Shown here: positions 18,058 through 25,790 of the stretch, piece by piece
Position numbering within the stretch: position 1 is the first letter of the stretch
Layout of the letters: every line of letters begins with the position of its first letter
Source of the DNA: Candidatus Allocopromorpha excrementigallinarum
Lineage (GTDB): Bacteria > Bacillota > Clostridia > Peptostreptococcales > Anaerovoracaceae
NCBI GenBank assembly: GCA_018714925.1
Contig: DVMP01000141.1
Span: 1-32,291 of the forward strand
Length of the DNA: 32,291 nucleotides
Direction of reading: 5' to 3'
Program-made: the position numbers and the translations under genes
The notes under the pieces: model-generated
What the model was told of the DNA's origin: nothing
Seen by the model: only the letters and a program-made list of their open reading frames with translations
Databases searched by the model: none

Positions 18058-18647
18058 TATTTGCCTCCTTCATCCTTTTTAATGTTTTTTATTACCTCTT
18101 TCAATCCTTCCGCCAGTATCTCATGCTCCGTTTCCAGAACTCTCGCCGCCAGGGTCTCCGGCGTATCGCCTTCAATTACGGGGACCCTTCTCTGGAGTAT
18201 GATCTTTCCCGTGTCCACGCCCTCGTCAACGTAGTGAACCGTGGCTCCGCTTTCCTTCTCTCCGGCCTCGATAACAGCCCGGTGGACTCTCATGCCGTAA
18301 AATCCCTTTCCGCAGTATTTCGGTATAAGGGAAGGATGTATATTTATTATCCTGTTTCTGTAGCTTTCTATTATTTCCGGCGGCAGCACCTTCATATATC
18401 CGGCCAGGACAACTATATCCGCGCCCGAAGCCTTAAGCTCCTTAAGCACCTCATCCTGCTCCGCCGCCACCGCTGTATCTATGCCCGCCTTTCTGGCTCT
18501 CTCAAGAGCAAAGGCGTCAGGTCTGCTGGATATGACCTTTACTATTTTCGCCTCCTCCAGCCGGCCTTCTCTGATTTTATCTATAAGCGCCTGAAGATTG
18601 GTGCCTCCGCCTGACACCAATACAGCCACCTTTGCCGAATCTTCCAT
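18057..18647 (-). CDS. purN: Phosphoribosylglycinamide formyltransferase (GAR transformylase)
   Basis: Third step: 10-formyl-THF plus GAR gives FGAR. The 196 residues begin VAVLVSGGGTNLQALI, a family hallmark. The catalytic Asn-His are in NIHPSLIPKYCGKGFYG and the Asp in EGVDTGKII. A 72-base spacer from purM holds a small imperfect hairpin (CCGT/ACGG) and a weak ribosome site (GAAAGGT). The stop overlaps the purF start by one base (TAATG), which couples their translation. Confidence 0.95.
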   Translation of the reverse strand: MEDSAKVAVLVSGGGTNLQALIDKIREGRLEEAKIVKVISSRPDAFALERARKAGIDTAVAAEQDEVLKELKASGADIVVLAGYMKVLPPEIIESYRNRIINIHPSLIPKYCGKGFYGMRVHRAVIEAGEKESGATVHYVDEGVDTGKIILQRRVPVIEGDTPETLAARVLETEHEILAEGLKEVIKNIKKDEGGK

Positions 18648-18719
18648 TGTATTTTACCTTTCGCGCGATGCTCACGCTTCTTTATACTCTGTGCTTCTCC
18701 GTCTGTCACACGGACCGTC

Positions 18720-19763
18720 TCATATATCAAGGAGCACTTTCTCTCCCGCGTCCTTTACCGTTCTTCCTATGATAAAGGCCTCTTCTCCCGTCTTTTTCAC
18801 GGCTTCCACGGCCTTTTCGGCGTCCTTTTCCGCCACAGCCGCTATCATGCCTATGCCCATGTTGTAGGTGGAAAACATTTCCCTTCTCTCTATGCCGCCC
18901 ATTTCAGCTATGCACCTGAAAATTTCCGGTTCCTCCCATGAGCCTGTGTCAATGGAAACCGCCGTGCCCTCAGGGAGTATTCTTGGTATATTTTCGTAAA
19001 AGCCGCCTCCCGTTATGTGAACGATACCCTTAACGTCCGCGTTTTCCATAAGGGCCCCGCACTCTCCGGCATATATTCTGGTAGGCTTCAGAAGGGCCTC
19101 TCCCAGGGTTGTTCCCAGCTCCTCCACGTAGTCGGACACCTTCATGCCCATTTTCTCAAAGAAGACCTTTCTAACGAGAGAATAGCCGTTGCTGTGCACT
19201 CCACTGGAGGGAAGACCTATTAAGACATCTCCCTCGCCTATTCTCTCTCCCGTTATTATCCTCTTTCTGTCGGCCACTCCCACGGCAAAGCCCGCCATAT
19301 CGTACTCACCTTCGCCGTAAAAGTCAGGCATCTCGGCAGTCTCTCCTCCTACAAGAGCGCAGCCTGACTGCCTGCAGCCTTCAGCTATGCCCTTTACTAT
19401 GTCGGCGATTTTTTCTGCCCTTACACTTCCCGTGGCTATGTAATCCAGGAAAAAGAGAGGCTTGGCTCCCTGACACAGAATATCGTTGACGCACATGGCT
19501 ACACAGTCTATTCCCACCGTGTCGTGTCGGTCCATAAGAAAGGCTATTTTAAGCTTTGTTCCCACACCGTCGGTTCCCGAGACCAGCACCGGCTCCTCTA
19601 TGCCCTTAAGATCGAGGCTGAAAAGGCTGCCGAAGCTTCCCAGTCCCGTAAGGACGTTTTCGTTGAAGGTGCTTTTCACATGGCTCTTCATAAGCTCTAC
19701 GGCTCTTTCCCCTTCCTTTGTGTCTACTCCCGCGTCCTTATAGGTGAGCTTTTTTTCTTCCAT
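18720..19763 (-). CDS. purM: Phosphoribosylformylglycinamidine cyclo-ligase (AIR synthetase)
   Basis: Fifth step: ATP-dependent closure of FGAM to AIR. A 347-residue PurM with the N-terminal YKDAGVDTKEGERAVELMK, the LVSGTDGVGTKLKIA strand, the ALVGGETAEMPDFY motif and ITGGGFYENIPRILP in the second half. Same superfamily as the synthetase half of PurL. Strong GGAGG site before the ATG; purC lies 21 bases upstream in the operon. Confidence 0.97.
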   Translation of the reverse strand: MEEKKLTYKDAGVDTKEGERAVELMKSHVKSTFNENVLTGLGSFGSLFSLDLKGIEEPVLVSGTDGVGTKLKIAFLMDRHDTVGIDCVAMCVNDILCQGAKPLFFLDYIATGSVRAEKIADIVKGIAEGCRQSGCALVGGETAEMPDFYGEGEYDMAGFAVGVADRKRIITGERIGEGDVLIGLPSSGVHSNGYSLVRKVFFEKMGMKVSDYVEELGTTLGEALLKPTRIYAGECGALMENADVKGIVHITGGGFYENIPRILPEGTAVSIDTGSWEEPEIFRCIAEMGGIERREMFSTYNMGIGMIAAVAEKDAEKAVEAVKKTGEEAFIIGRTVKDAGEKVLLDI

Positions 19764-19784
19764 ATTTTTTCCTCCCGGCTGTTC

Positions 19785-20492
19785 TCAGTCCTTCTTTACT
19801 CTTCTCAGGACTTCGGCGTAAGTCTCCTCTATTTTGCCAAGGTCTCTTCTGAACCTGTCCTTATCCATCTTTTCGTTGGTTTCAACGTCCCAGAGCCTGC
19901 ATGTGTCAGGTGATATTTCATCTGCCAGAAGGATTTCCCCGTCGTAAAGACCGAACTCTATTTTAAAGTCTATAAGCTTAAGCCCCTTGTCCAGGAAAAA
20001 CTCCTTGAGCGTGTCGTTTACCACAGACGCGTATTTTTTTATAGTCTCCAGCTGCTCTTCAGTGGCAAGCTTAAGGGCCAGCGCATGGGACTCGCACATG
20101 AGAGGATCTCCCAGATCATCGTTTTTATACGAAAGCTCAAAGGTAGGCCTGTCGAAGACTATGCCCTCCTCCACTCCGTATCTCTTGGCAAAGGAGCCTG
20201 CCGATACGTTTCTCATTATAACCTCGAGAGGGAGTATCTTCACAGCCTTGACGAGGGTTTCCCTGTCGCTGAGCTGCTCTATAAAGTGAGTAGGCACTCC
20301 CTTCTGCTCCAGAAGCTGAAATATTATATTGCTCATGGTGTTGTTTACAACGCCCTTTCCCACTATCTGACCTTTCTTTTCTCCGTTGAAGGCAGTAGCG
20401 TCATCCTTGTAATCCACTATAACCTTCTTGGGATCGTCTGTCTTAAATACTTTTTTTGCCTTCCCTTCGTAAAGCTGCTCCAGTTTATTCAT
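19785..20492 (-). CDS. purC: SAICAR synthetase
   Basis: Seventh step: CAIR plus aspartate plus ATP gives SAICAR. The 235-residue sequence starts [18 protein letters not shown], with the family signatures [44 protein letters not shown]. Length is that of short bacterial PurC. AGGAGGT lies upstream of the ATG and purE ends 29 bases before it. The next enzyme, PurB, is not in this window. Confidence 0.97.
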   Translation of the reverse strand: MNKLEQLYEGKAKKVFKTDDPKKVIVDYKDDATAFNGEKKGQIVGKGVVNNTMSNIIFQLLEQKGVPTHFIEQLSDRETLVKAVKILPLEVIMRNVSAGSFAKRYGVEEGIVFDRPTFELSYKNDDLGDPLMCESHALALKLATEEQLETIKKYASVVNDTLKEFFLDKGLKLIDFKIEFGLYDGEILLADEISPDTCRLWDVETNEKMDKDRFRRDLGKIEETYAEVLRRVKKD

Positions 20493-20521
20493 CTTTCTTA
20501 CCTCCTCGTATATATGCTTAT

Positions 20522-21007
20522 CTATCTGTTTTCATTGAATTCTCTGTCAAGGGCCACAATATCCTCTTCCTGCTTTTTCTTAAAATCCTTCACAGCCTGT
20601 CTCAGCCCTTCATCGGCTGTGGCGAGAATCTGTACCGCCAGTATGGCCGCGTTTTCGGCTCCGTCTATGGCGACGGTGGCAACGGGAACCCCCTTAGGCA
20701 TCTGAACCACTGAAAGAAGAGAGTCCAGTCCGTCCATGGTGCTGGACTTCATAGGCAGTCCTATTACCGGCAGCGGCGTGGTCGCCGCCAGGACTCCCGC
20801 CAGATGAGCGGCCTTTCCCGCCGCCGCTATTATGGCTCCGAAGCCTCTGCTCTCCGCGGAGGCGGCAAACTCCTCCGCCTGTCTCGGAGTTCTGTGAGCG
20901 GAAATTATTCTCGTCTCATACTGAACGCCGAAGCTTTCCAGCATTTTTTCCGCCTTTTCCACTACGGGATAATCTGATTTGCTTCCCATTATTATAGCTA
21001 CTTTCAT
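20522..21007 (-). CDS. purE: PurE, AIR carboxylation enzyme
   Basis: Acts at the carboxylation of AIR to CAIR. The 161 residues carry [15 protein letters not shown], the [13 protein letters not shown] motif and [17 protein letters not shown]. The SAHRTP form is that of class I PurE (N5-CAIR mutase), which normally works with PurK, but there is no purK in the operon. Either PurK is encoded elsewhere or this PurE accepts AIR and CO2 directly. GGAGGA sits before the ATG. Confidence 0.95.
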   Translation of the reverse strand: MKVAIIMGSKSDYPVVEKAEKMLESFGVQYETRIISAHRTPRQAEEFAASAESRGFGAIIAAAGKAAHLAGVLAATTPLPVIGLPMKSSTMDGLDSLLSVVQMPKGVPVATVAIDGAENAAILAVQILATADEGLRQAVKDFKKKQEEDIVALDREFNENR

Positions 21008-21036
21008 TTTTTCCTCCTGTAAGCTGTATATATTTT

Positions 21037-24000
21037 TTACATAGATGTAAAATATTTTACTCCTGATTCAAATATCCTCTGATCCTTCTGACCGCCGACG
21101 TTTTTATAGAGATTCTCCCCGATTCTTTCGGAATGTCCCATTTTACCCAGAACTCTTCCGTCAGGCGAGGTTATTCCCTCTACAGCCATCATTGATCCGT
21201 TGGGATTGAAGCTTATGTCCATGGAAGGCTTTCCGCTGAAATCCACGTACTGAGTGGCTATCTGTCCGTTTTCCGCCAGCTTTTCAAGAAGTGATTCTTC
21301 CGCTATGAACCTTCCCTCTCCGTGAGATACTGGTATGGTGAAAACGTCTCCTGGCGAAACTCCCGCCAGCCACGGCGATTTAACCGACGTTATACCGGTT
21401 CTCACAAGGCATGAGGCGTGTCTTCCTATGGTGTTGTAGGTAAGAGTAGGACTGTTTTCATCCATTTCGGATATTCTTCCGTAAGGCACCAGTCCCAGCT
21501 TTATCAGCGCCTGGAATCCGTTGCATATGCCCAGCATAAGGCCGTCTCTTTCTTCAAGCAGCTCTGTAACCGCGTCTTTTACGGCAGGATTCCTGAATAC
21601 GGCGGTTATGAACTTGGCCGAGCCGTCAGGCTCGTCTCCTCCGGAAAATCCTCCCGGAATCATTATCATCTGGCTTTCTCTTATTTTTTTCTCAAGAGCT
21701 TTTATGGACTCCTCAAGCTGAGCCGGTGTGAGATTCCTTATTATGTGTATATGGGCGTCGGCCCCGGCCTTTATAAAGGCTCTCGCCGAATCCATCTCGC
21801 AGTTGGTTCCCGGGAACACAGGAATTACCACCTTAGGCCTGGCTGTTTTAACGGCGGGAGCGGAGGCGTTTCTCTCCTTCCAGAAAGGAATTTCGGGGCT
21901 TCCCTTTTCCTCCTCTCCCGATACCCTTACCGGGAATATTTTTTCAAGAGGCTGCTGCCATTTTTCAACCAGAGCCTTCAGATCCTCCTCTTCTCCGTTT
22001 ATCCTTATAACAGCCTTTTCCGTTGTTTTTCCTATAACCGTATAGGCGGAGCCGCTCAGAAGGCTGTCAGCGTCTTCTCCCGAAGGCAGCTCCAGAAGAA
22101 GGGAGCCGTACATAGGCGAAAGCATATCTCCCTGTATTTTCACATCAGCTCCCGTAAGGTTTCCCGCGGCCATTTTCACAAGGGACATGTACAGGCCGCC
22201 TCTGCCTATGGTGCCGGCCGCCAGGAGCTTTCCCTTTTCCGCCAGCTCTCTCACCCTGGCCATGTTGTGTCTGTAGACCTCAAAATCTATGACGCCGTTT
22301 TTGTCCACAGGGGCCGTTACGGCGGCTATGACGCTTCCCGGCTTTTTAAATTCAGGCGATATAACCTCTCCCGCCGAAACTGCTGTTATGGCGAAGGAGG
22401 CAAGGGTAGGCGGAACGTCTATATCCATAAAGGTTCCCGACATGCTGTCCTTTCCTCCTATGGACGGTATGCCCAGCTCTCTCTGAACCGTAAGGGCTCC
22501 CAGAAGAGAGGCCACAGGCTTTCCCCATCTTGAAGGATCAGACCCCAGCTTTTCAAAGTACTCCTGGAAGGTCAGCCTTGTTTTTCTGTAATCTCCGCCC
22601 ATGGCGGCAATCTTTGTAACCGAGTCAACCACAGCGTAGAGGGCTCCGTGGAAAGGACTTGCCGATGACAGCTCCGGATCAAAGCCGTAGCTCATAAGTG
22701 TGGCCGTGTCCGTGCTTCCTTCCGTAACAGGCAGCTTCGCCGCCATTCCCGAAGCAGGAGTAAGCTGATACCTTCCTCCCAGAGGCATAAGAACCGTAGC
22801 CGCTCCTATGGTGCTGTCAAACCTTTCTATAAGGCCTTTTTTGCTGCAGCAGTTAAGGTCCTCTATCAGCTGCTCCTTTGATTTCTTTTCCTTCAGTATA
22901 TCCGAAAAGGCAGTCTTTGAATCTTTTTCCTCTGATTTCCCGCCGGGAGCGGCCACATATGCTCTGGCAAACTGCCTGGCTCCGTTGGTGTCCAGAAATT
23001 CTCTGCTTATATCGAGGATGACCTTTCCTCTCCATCGCATCCTCACTCTCCCGGTGTCTGTAACCAGGGCCACTTCTGTGGCCTCCAGATTTTCCTCCCG
23101 GGCGTAGCTTATAAACTCTTCCTTTTTATCCGCGGCCACCACTACGGCCATACGCTCCTGAGATTCGGAAATGGCCAGTTCAGTTCCATCCAGTCCCTCG
23201 TATTTTTTAGGAACGGCGTCAAGGTCTATTTCAAGGCCTTCAGCCAGCTCTCCTATGGCGACTGACACGCCTCCGGCGCCAAAGTCGTTGCATCTTTTTA
23301 TGAGAACCGCCGCTTCCTTTCTTCTGAACAGCCTCTGTATATTTCTCTCCACAGGAGGATTTCCCTTCTGAAGCTCGGCGCCGCACTGAAGTATGGACTC
23401 CTCCGTATGCTCCTTGGATGAGCCTGTGGCTCCTCCGCAGCCGTCTCTTCCCGTTCTGCCGCCCACCAGGATAATAACGTCTCCCTTTTCGGGCTTCATT
23501 CTTCTTACGTGATCAGCGGGAGCCGCTCCCACGACAGCGCCTATTTCCATTCTCTTGGCCACGTAATTCTCGTGATAAACCTCATCCACAAGTCCGGTGG
23601 CAAGGCCTATCTGGTTGCCGTATGAGCTGTAGCCGGCGGCAGCCTCTCTGGTTATTTTTCTCTGAGGAAGCTTGCCGCTTATGGTTTCCTCCACAGGCCT
23701 TCTTGGATCGGCCGCTCCTGTGACTCTCATGGCCTGATAAACATAGACTCTTCCCGAAAGGGGATCTCTTATGGCTCCTCCCAGACAGGTGGCGGCTCCT
23801 CCGAAGGGCTCTATTTCAGTAGGATGGTTGTGGGTCTCGTTTTTGAACATAACCAGCCAGTCCTCTTTTCTGCCGTCTATATCCGCCTCTACCTTTATGC
23901 TGCAGGCGTTTATCTCCTCAGATTCGTCAAGATCGGGTATCATGCCCATTCCCTTCAGGTATTTGGCTCCTATACAGGCCATATCCATGAGACAGAGGCT

Positions 24001-24807
24001 CTTTTCCCTTTCTCCGTAAACCACGCCTCTCATCTCCATGTATTTGCCGAAGGCTTCCTTTACCAGCTCTCCGTACCGGCTGTCCTCAAAGGAAATCTCC
24101 TCCAGCTGCGTGTTAAATGTAGTGTGTCTGCAGTGGTCGGACCAGTAGGTATCTATAACTTTAAGCTCCGTAAGGCTTGGATCTCTTTTTTCATCCTCTC
24201 TGTAATATTTCTGTACAAACCTTATGTCCTCGGGACTCATGGCAAAGCCCATTTCCCTTCTCCAGCTTTCAAGGCTTTCCTCATCCATGGTGATAAAGCC
24301 GCGGACTACAGCCACATCGTCTGGCTCCGGATATTCCGTTTCAAGAGTATCAGGCTTTTCATTTTCGGCTATGCGGGAATCCACAGGATTTACGCAGTAT
24401 TCCTTTACAGCCTCCGCCTCCTCCTTTGTGATCCTCCCCTCAAGGACTATGACTCTGGCGAATCTCACCCGGGCCTCTGCCTCCCGGTTCATAAGCCTTA
24501 TACACTGGGCCGCCGAATCGGCTCTCTGATCGTACTGTCCCGGCAGGTACTCCACCGCGAAAAAAATTGCAGAACTCAGCTCTTGAGGCATCGTCTCCTC
24601 GTAGACGATGTCTACAGCAGGTTCTGCAAACACTGTGGCTCTCGCCGCCGCGTATGTTTCGTCATCTATCCCGTCGATGTCGTATCTGTTGAGTACTCTT
24701 ACTCCTGTCAGGCCCTGAAGGTGCAGGTTCTCCTTTATATCCTCAAAGAGCCCCGCAGCCTCCACATCAAAGCCTTTTTTCTTTTCAACGTAGATTCTTC
24801 TTACCAT
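21037..24807 (-). CDS. purL: Phosphoribosylformylglycinamidine synthase, single-chain
   Basis: Fourth step: FGAR plus glutamine plus ATP gives FGAM. At 1256 residues this is the large single-chain form joining PurS-like, PurL and PurQ functions. The N-terminal 200 residues hold the PurS-like and linker parts. The synthetase core has SDHCRHTTFNTQ, FKNETHNHPTEIEPFGGAATCLGG and IGGKDSMSGTF. The last 265 residues are a class I glutaminase starting VVIPVFPGTNCEMDSA, with nucleophile Cys in MLGICNGFQALI and His in VSHGEGRF. First gene of the pur operon, with its own promoter about 60 bases upstream and AGGAGAAAGG before the ATG. Its intact glutaminase contrasts with the PurF homologue downstream. 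Long ORFs on the opposite strand here are shadows. Confidence 0.97.
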   Translation of the reverse strand: MVRRIYVEKKKGFDVEAAGLFEDIKENLHLQGLTGVRVLNRYDIDGIDDETYAAARATVFAEPAVDIVYEETMPQELSSAIFFAVEYLPGQYDQRADSAAQCIRLMNREAEARVRFARVIVLEGRITKEEAEAVKEYCVNPVDSRIAENEKPDTLETEYPEPDDVAVVRGFITMDEESLESWRREMGFAMSPEDIRFVQKYYREDEKRDPSLTELKVIDTYWSDHCRHTTFNTQLEEISFEDSRYGELVKEAFGKYMEMRGVVYGEREKSLCLMDMACIGAKYLKGMGMIPDLDESEEINACSIKVEADIDGRKEDWLVMFKNETHNHPTEIEPFGGAATCLGGAIRDPLSGRVYVYQAMRVTGAADPRRPVEETISGKLPQRKITREAAAGYSSYGNQIGLATGLVDEVYHENYVAKRMEIGAVVGAAPADHVRRMKPEKGDVIILVGGRTGRDGCGGATGSSKEHTEESILQCGAELQKGNPPVERNIQRLFRRKEAAVLIKRCNDFGAGGVSVAIGELAEGLEIDLDAVPKKYEGLDGTELAISESQERMAVVVAADKKEEFISYAREENLEATEVALVTDTGRVRMRWRGKVILDISREFLDTNGARQFARAYVAAPGGKSEEKDSKTAFSDILKEKKSKEQLIEDLNCCSKKGLIERFDSTIGAATVLMPLGGRYQLTPASGMAAKLPVTEGSTDTATLMSYGFDPELSSASPFHGALYAVVDSVTKIAAMGGDYRKTRLTFQEYFEKLGSDPSRWGKPVASLLGALTVQRELGIPSIGGKDSMSGTFMDIDVPPTLASFAITAVSAGEVISPEFKKPGSVIAAVTAPVDKNGVIDFEVYRHNMARVRELAEKGKLLAAGTIGRGGLYMSLVKMAAGNLTGADVKIQGDMLSPMYGSLLLELPSGEDADSLLSGSAYTVIGKTTEKAVIRINGEEEDLKALVEKWQQPLEKIFPVRVSGEEEKGSPEIPFWKERNASAPAVKTARPKVVIPVFPGTNCEMDSARAFIKAGADAHIHIIRNLTPAQLEESIKALEKKIRESQMIMIPGGFSGGDEPDGSAKFITAVFRNPAVKDAVTELLEERDGLMLGICNGFQALIKLGLVPYGRISEMDENSPTLTYNTIGRHASCLVRTGITSVKSPWLAGVSPGDVFTIPVSHGEGRFIAEESLLEKLAENGQIATQYVDFSGKPSMDISFNPNGSMMAVEGITSPDGRVLGKMGHSERIGENLYKNVGGQKDQRIFESGVKYFTSM

Positions 24808-24869
24808 CGGGTGTCAATCCTTTCTCCTACCTTACGGATGTTTGTATTACATGGTTTTCCCATGGAATA

Positions 24870-24898
24870 ATATTAGCATTTTTACTCTTTTATATCAA
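24870..24898 (-). promoter_or_regulatory. Sigma-A promoter of the pur operon
   Basis: TTGATA and TAATAT are separated by exactly 17 bases on the minus strand. The predicted start near 24863 gives a leader of about 56 bases to purL, with a short CATGG/CCATG hairpin at its 5' end. The leader is too short for a purine riboswitch. Confidence 0.75.
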
Positions 24899-24899
24899 T

Positions 24900-24917
24900 G
24901 AGTTTTCGGGAGTTTTC
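24900..24917 (-). promoter_or_regulatory. Tandem 8-bp repeat, candidate pur operator
   Basis: GAAAACTC occurs twice, separated by two bases, so the repeats are spaced 10 bp (one helical turn) and abut the -35 box. The sequence TCCCGAAAACT faintly resembles the PurBox of Bacillus (CCGAAC core), but no perfect box is present. A regulator site is inferred from placement. Confidence 0.4.
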
Positions 24918-24989
24918 CCTCAAAAAACCTCTCCTCCTCTCTCCCGGGGACCTTCTGCCATATTATACACATGACCCTTTCAATATATC

Positions 24990-25019
24990 TTCACATTAAC
25001 AACTCAAAAACAGCATATT
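24990..25019 (+). promoter_or_regulatory. Candidate promoter of the 6S-like RNA
   Basis: TTCACA, 18 bases, CATATT on the plus strand. A start at the usual distance would fall near 25026, where the closing stem of the proposed RNA begins. The -10 is weak. Confidence 0.3.
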
Positions 25020-25025
25020 GGACTG

Positions 25026-25200
25026 CTATTATATAGTCACAGCAAAGGAAAATGCTGTTAATGAATACAGAGGGCTGAGCAGAACAACACTTCTTCTTCT
25101 CAAAACCATAAAAATACAAGTACAGCGCAAAGGCCCTCAGCGAATATTCATCAATAACCACCTCTCCTAATTAAAACAGCAACTAATAATGACAACAGGG
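25026..25200 (+). ncRNA. ssrS: Probable 6S-like regulatory RNA
   Basis: The plus strand can form one long rod. A closing stem pairs TATTAT (25027-25032) with ATAATG (25186-25191) and AGT with ACT. A large unpaired bubble follows, its 5' side able to form a CAGCA/TGCTG hairpin (25040-25057). Next is an inner stem ATGAATA/TATTCAT (25061-25067 with 25145-25151), an internal loop, GCTGAG/CTCAGC, and a terminal region of about 55 bases. Closing stem, central bubble and terminal arm in about 170 nucleotides is the 6S RNA plan, in which the bubble mimics an open promoter and traps RNA polymerase. A strong terminator follows at once. Known 6S genes also often lie beside purine or folate genes. Identity rests on hand folding only. 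Confidence 0.5.
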
Positions 25201-25243
25201 CAGGAGCGCCGCAGATGATTCTGACGGCGCTCCTGTTCTTTTT
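25201..25243 (+). terminator. Strong intrinsic terminator after the 6S-like RNA
   Basis: CAGGAGCGCCG pairs perfectly with CGGCGCTCCTG (11 bp), with a further CAG/CTG pair inside, followed by TTCTTTTT. It reads only in the plus direction and no protein gene precedes it, which supports a non-coding transcript upstream. Confidence 0.85.
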
Positions 25244-25297
25244 GGTTTCGGTTTGAAATTGTGCCGGCCTGGCGGCTGTTGACCTGAAGCGCCGGGT

Positions 25298-25578
25298 TTT
25301 CTCCCTGTTTTCCATTATGAAGCCGCGCCTGAGGGAGAAATTCAGGAGCCCGGAGCTGTCCGGGGAAGGTGCGGCGGCTTTTTTCTACCGCAACTATTCC
25401 CATAATTTTAATTTCAGGGAGAAAAATATTGCGCGCTAAAGCGTTAAAGTAAAACTTTTTGACATAAATACCATAAAATGGAAATATTTCTCCCTAAATG
25501 GCCTTCCATAATTCAAATATGGGAGAAATCGCCTGCGGCAGCATAGTATGTACATGAATCAGTGCAGGATTTCTCCCT
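25298..25578. repeat. Six copies of TTTCTCCCT arranged as three inverted pairs
   Basis: The 9-mer TTTCTCCCT or its complement occurs at 25298, 25332, 25416, 25487, 25520 (one base different) and 25570, in orientations F, R, R, F, R, F. Adjacent copies form the arms of three successive potential hairpins. The third is longest: GGGAGAAATC with CCTGC pairs with GCAGGATTTCTCCC. No ORF explains the repetition. Confidence 0.65.
25320..25384 (+). other. Possible three-way-junction RNA followed by six Ts
   Basis: AAGCCGC (25320-25326) pairs with GCGGCTT (25374-25380). Inside are CCTGA/TCAGG (25328-25346) and CCCGGA/TCCGGG with loop GCTG (25349-25364). Six Ts (25379-25384) follow the outer stem. It could be a terminator or the end of a second small RNA. 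No gene follows on this strand. Confidence 0.35.
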
Positions 25579-25612
25579 CAGAAGCGAATTATCGGAATAG
25601 TTGCGGTAGAAA
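25382..25612. repeat. 231-bp element with 26-bp terminal inverted repeats (possible MITE)
   Basis: The left end, beginning TTTCTACCGCAACTATTCC (25382-25407), is repeated in inverse at the right end (25587-25612) with 25 of 26 bases matching. The 179-bp interior carries two of the TTTCTCCCT hairpins and no credible ORF. Size and structure fit a miniature inverted-repeat transposable element. No clear target-site duplication is visible. It sits between the terminators of two converging transcripts, a neutral place for insertions. A structured RNA is the alternative. Confidence 0.5.
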
Positions 25613-25635
25613 CAGACAAAAACCTAATGAAGATC

Positions 25636-25677
25636 CCGGCCCGGAGGCCGGAAAGGAGCTCCGACAGGCAAGCTGCC
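25636..25677. repeat. Cluster of short palindromes
   Basis: CCGGCC-CGGA-GGCCGG (25636-25651) is a perfect hairpin, followed by the palindrome GGAGCTCC (25655-25662) and GGCA/TGCC (25667-25677). No T-run and no gene is associated. Together with the neighbouring repeats this fills the remainder of the gap up to the cysK terminator. Confidence 0.4.
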
Positions 25678-25728
25678 GAAATGAACGGCCGCGGATTTCA
25701 ACACAAAATCGAAAATGCCAGAAATAAT

Positions 25729-25766
25729 AAAAAAGGGAAATCCTCAATGAAGCAAGGATTTCTCCT
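25729..25766 (-). terminator. Intrinsic terminator of the cob-cysK unit
   Basis: On the minus strand AAATCCT pairs with AGGATTT around a 10-base loop, extended by G-C pairs, and is followed by TTTTTTATT. It lies 24 bases after the cysK stop. Confidence 0.75.
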
Positions 25767-25790
25767 GATTGTTTTCCGCGTCCTCCCCTG

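Noticed and set aside
23824-24870. Long plus-strand ORFs opposite purL (348 and 371 residues) and similar ones elsewhere.
   Set aside because: They lie antisense to confidently identified genes and show the composition of reverse-strand shadows.
24808-24870. Guanine/PRPP riboswitch or T-box in the purL leader.
   Set aside because: The leader is only about 56 bases with one short hairpin; no conserved core is present.
24962-24967. A perfect TATAAT on the minus strand as a second pur promoter.
   Set aside because: No acceptable -35 at 16-18 bases (AGATAT region) and no extended -10. It could still be weakly active.
24991-25161. A 56-codon minus-strand ORF from GTG across the 6S-like region (contains LYLYFYGFEKKKCC).
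   Set aside because: AGGAG lies only two bases from the GTG, the sequence has no recognisable domain, and it is antisense to a well-paired RNA with a terminator. It is most likely a spurious frame over a conserved RNA.
25167-25403. 78-residue minus-strand ORF and the 88-residue plus-strand ORF at 25627-25893.
   Set aside because: Both run through hairpins, terminators or the end of cysK and resemble no family.
25298-25578. CRISPR-like array from the repeated 9-mer.
   Set aside because: Repeats are too short, alternate in orientation and have irregular spacing; no cas genes.
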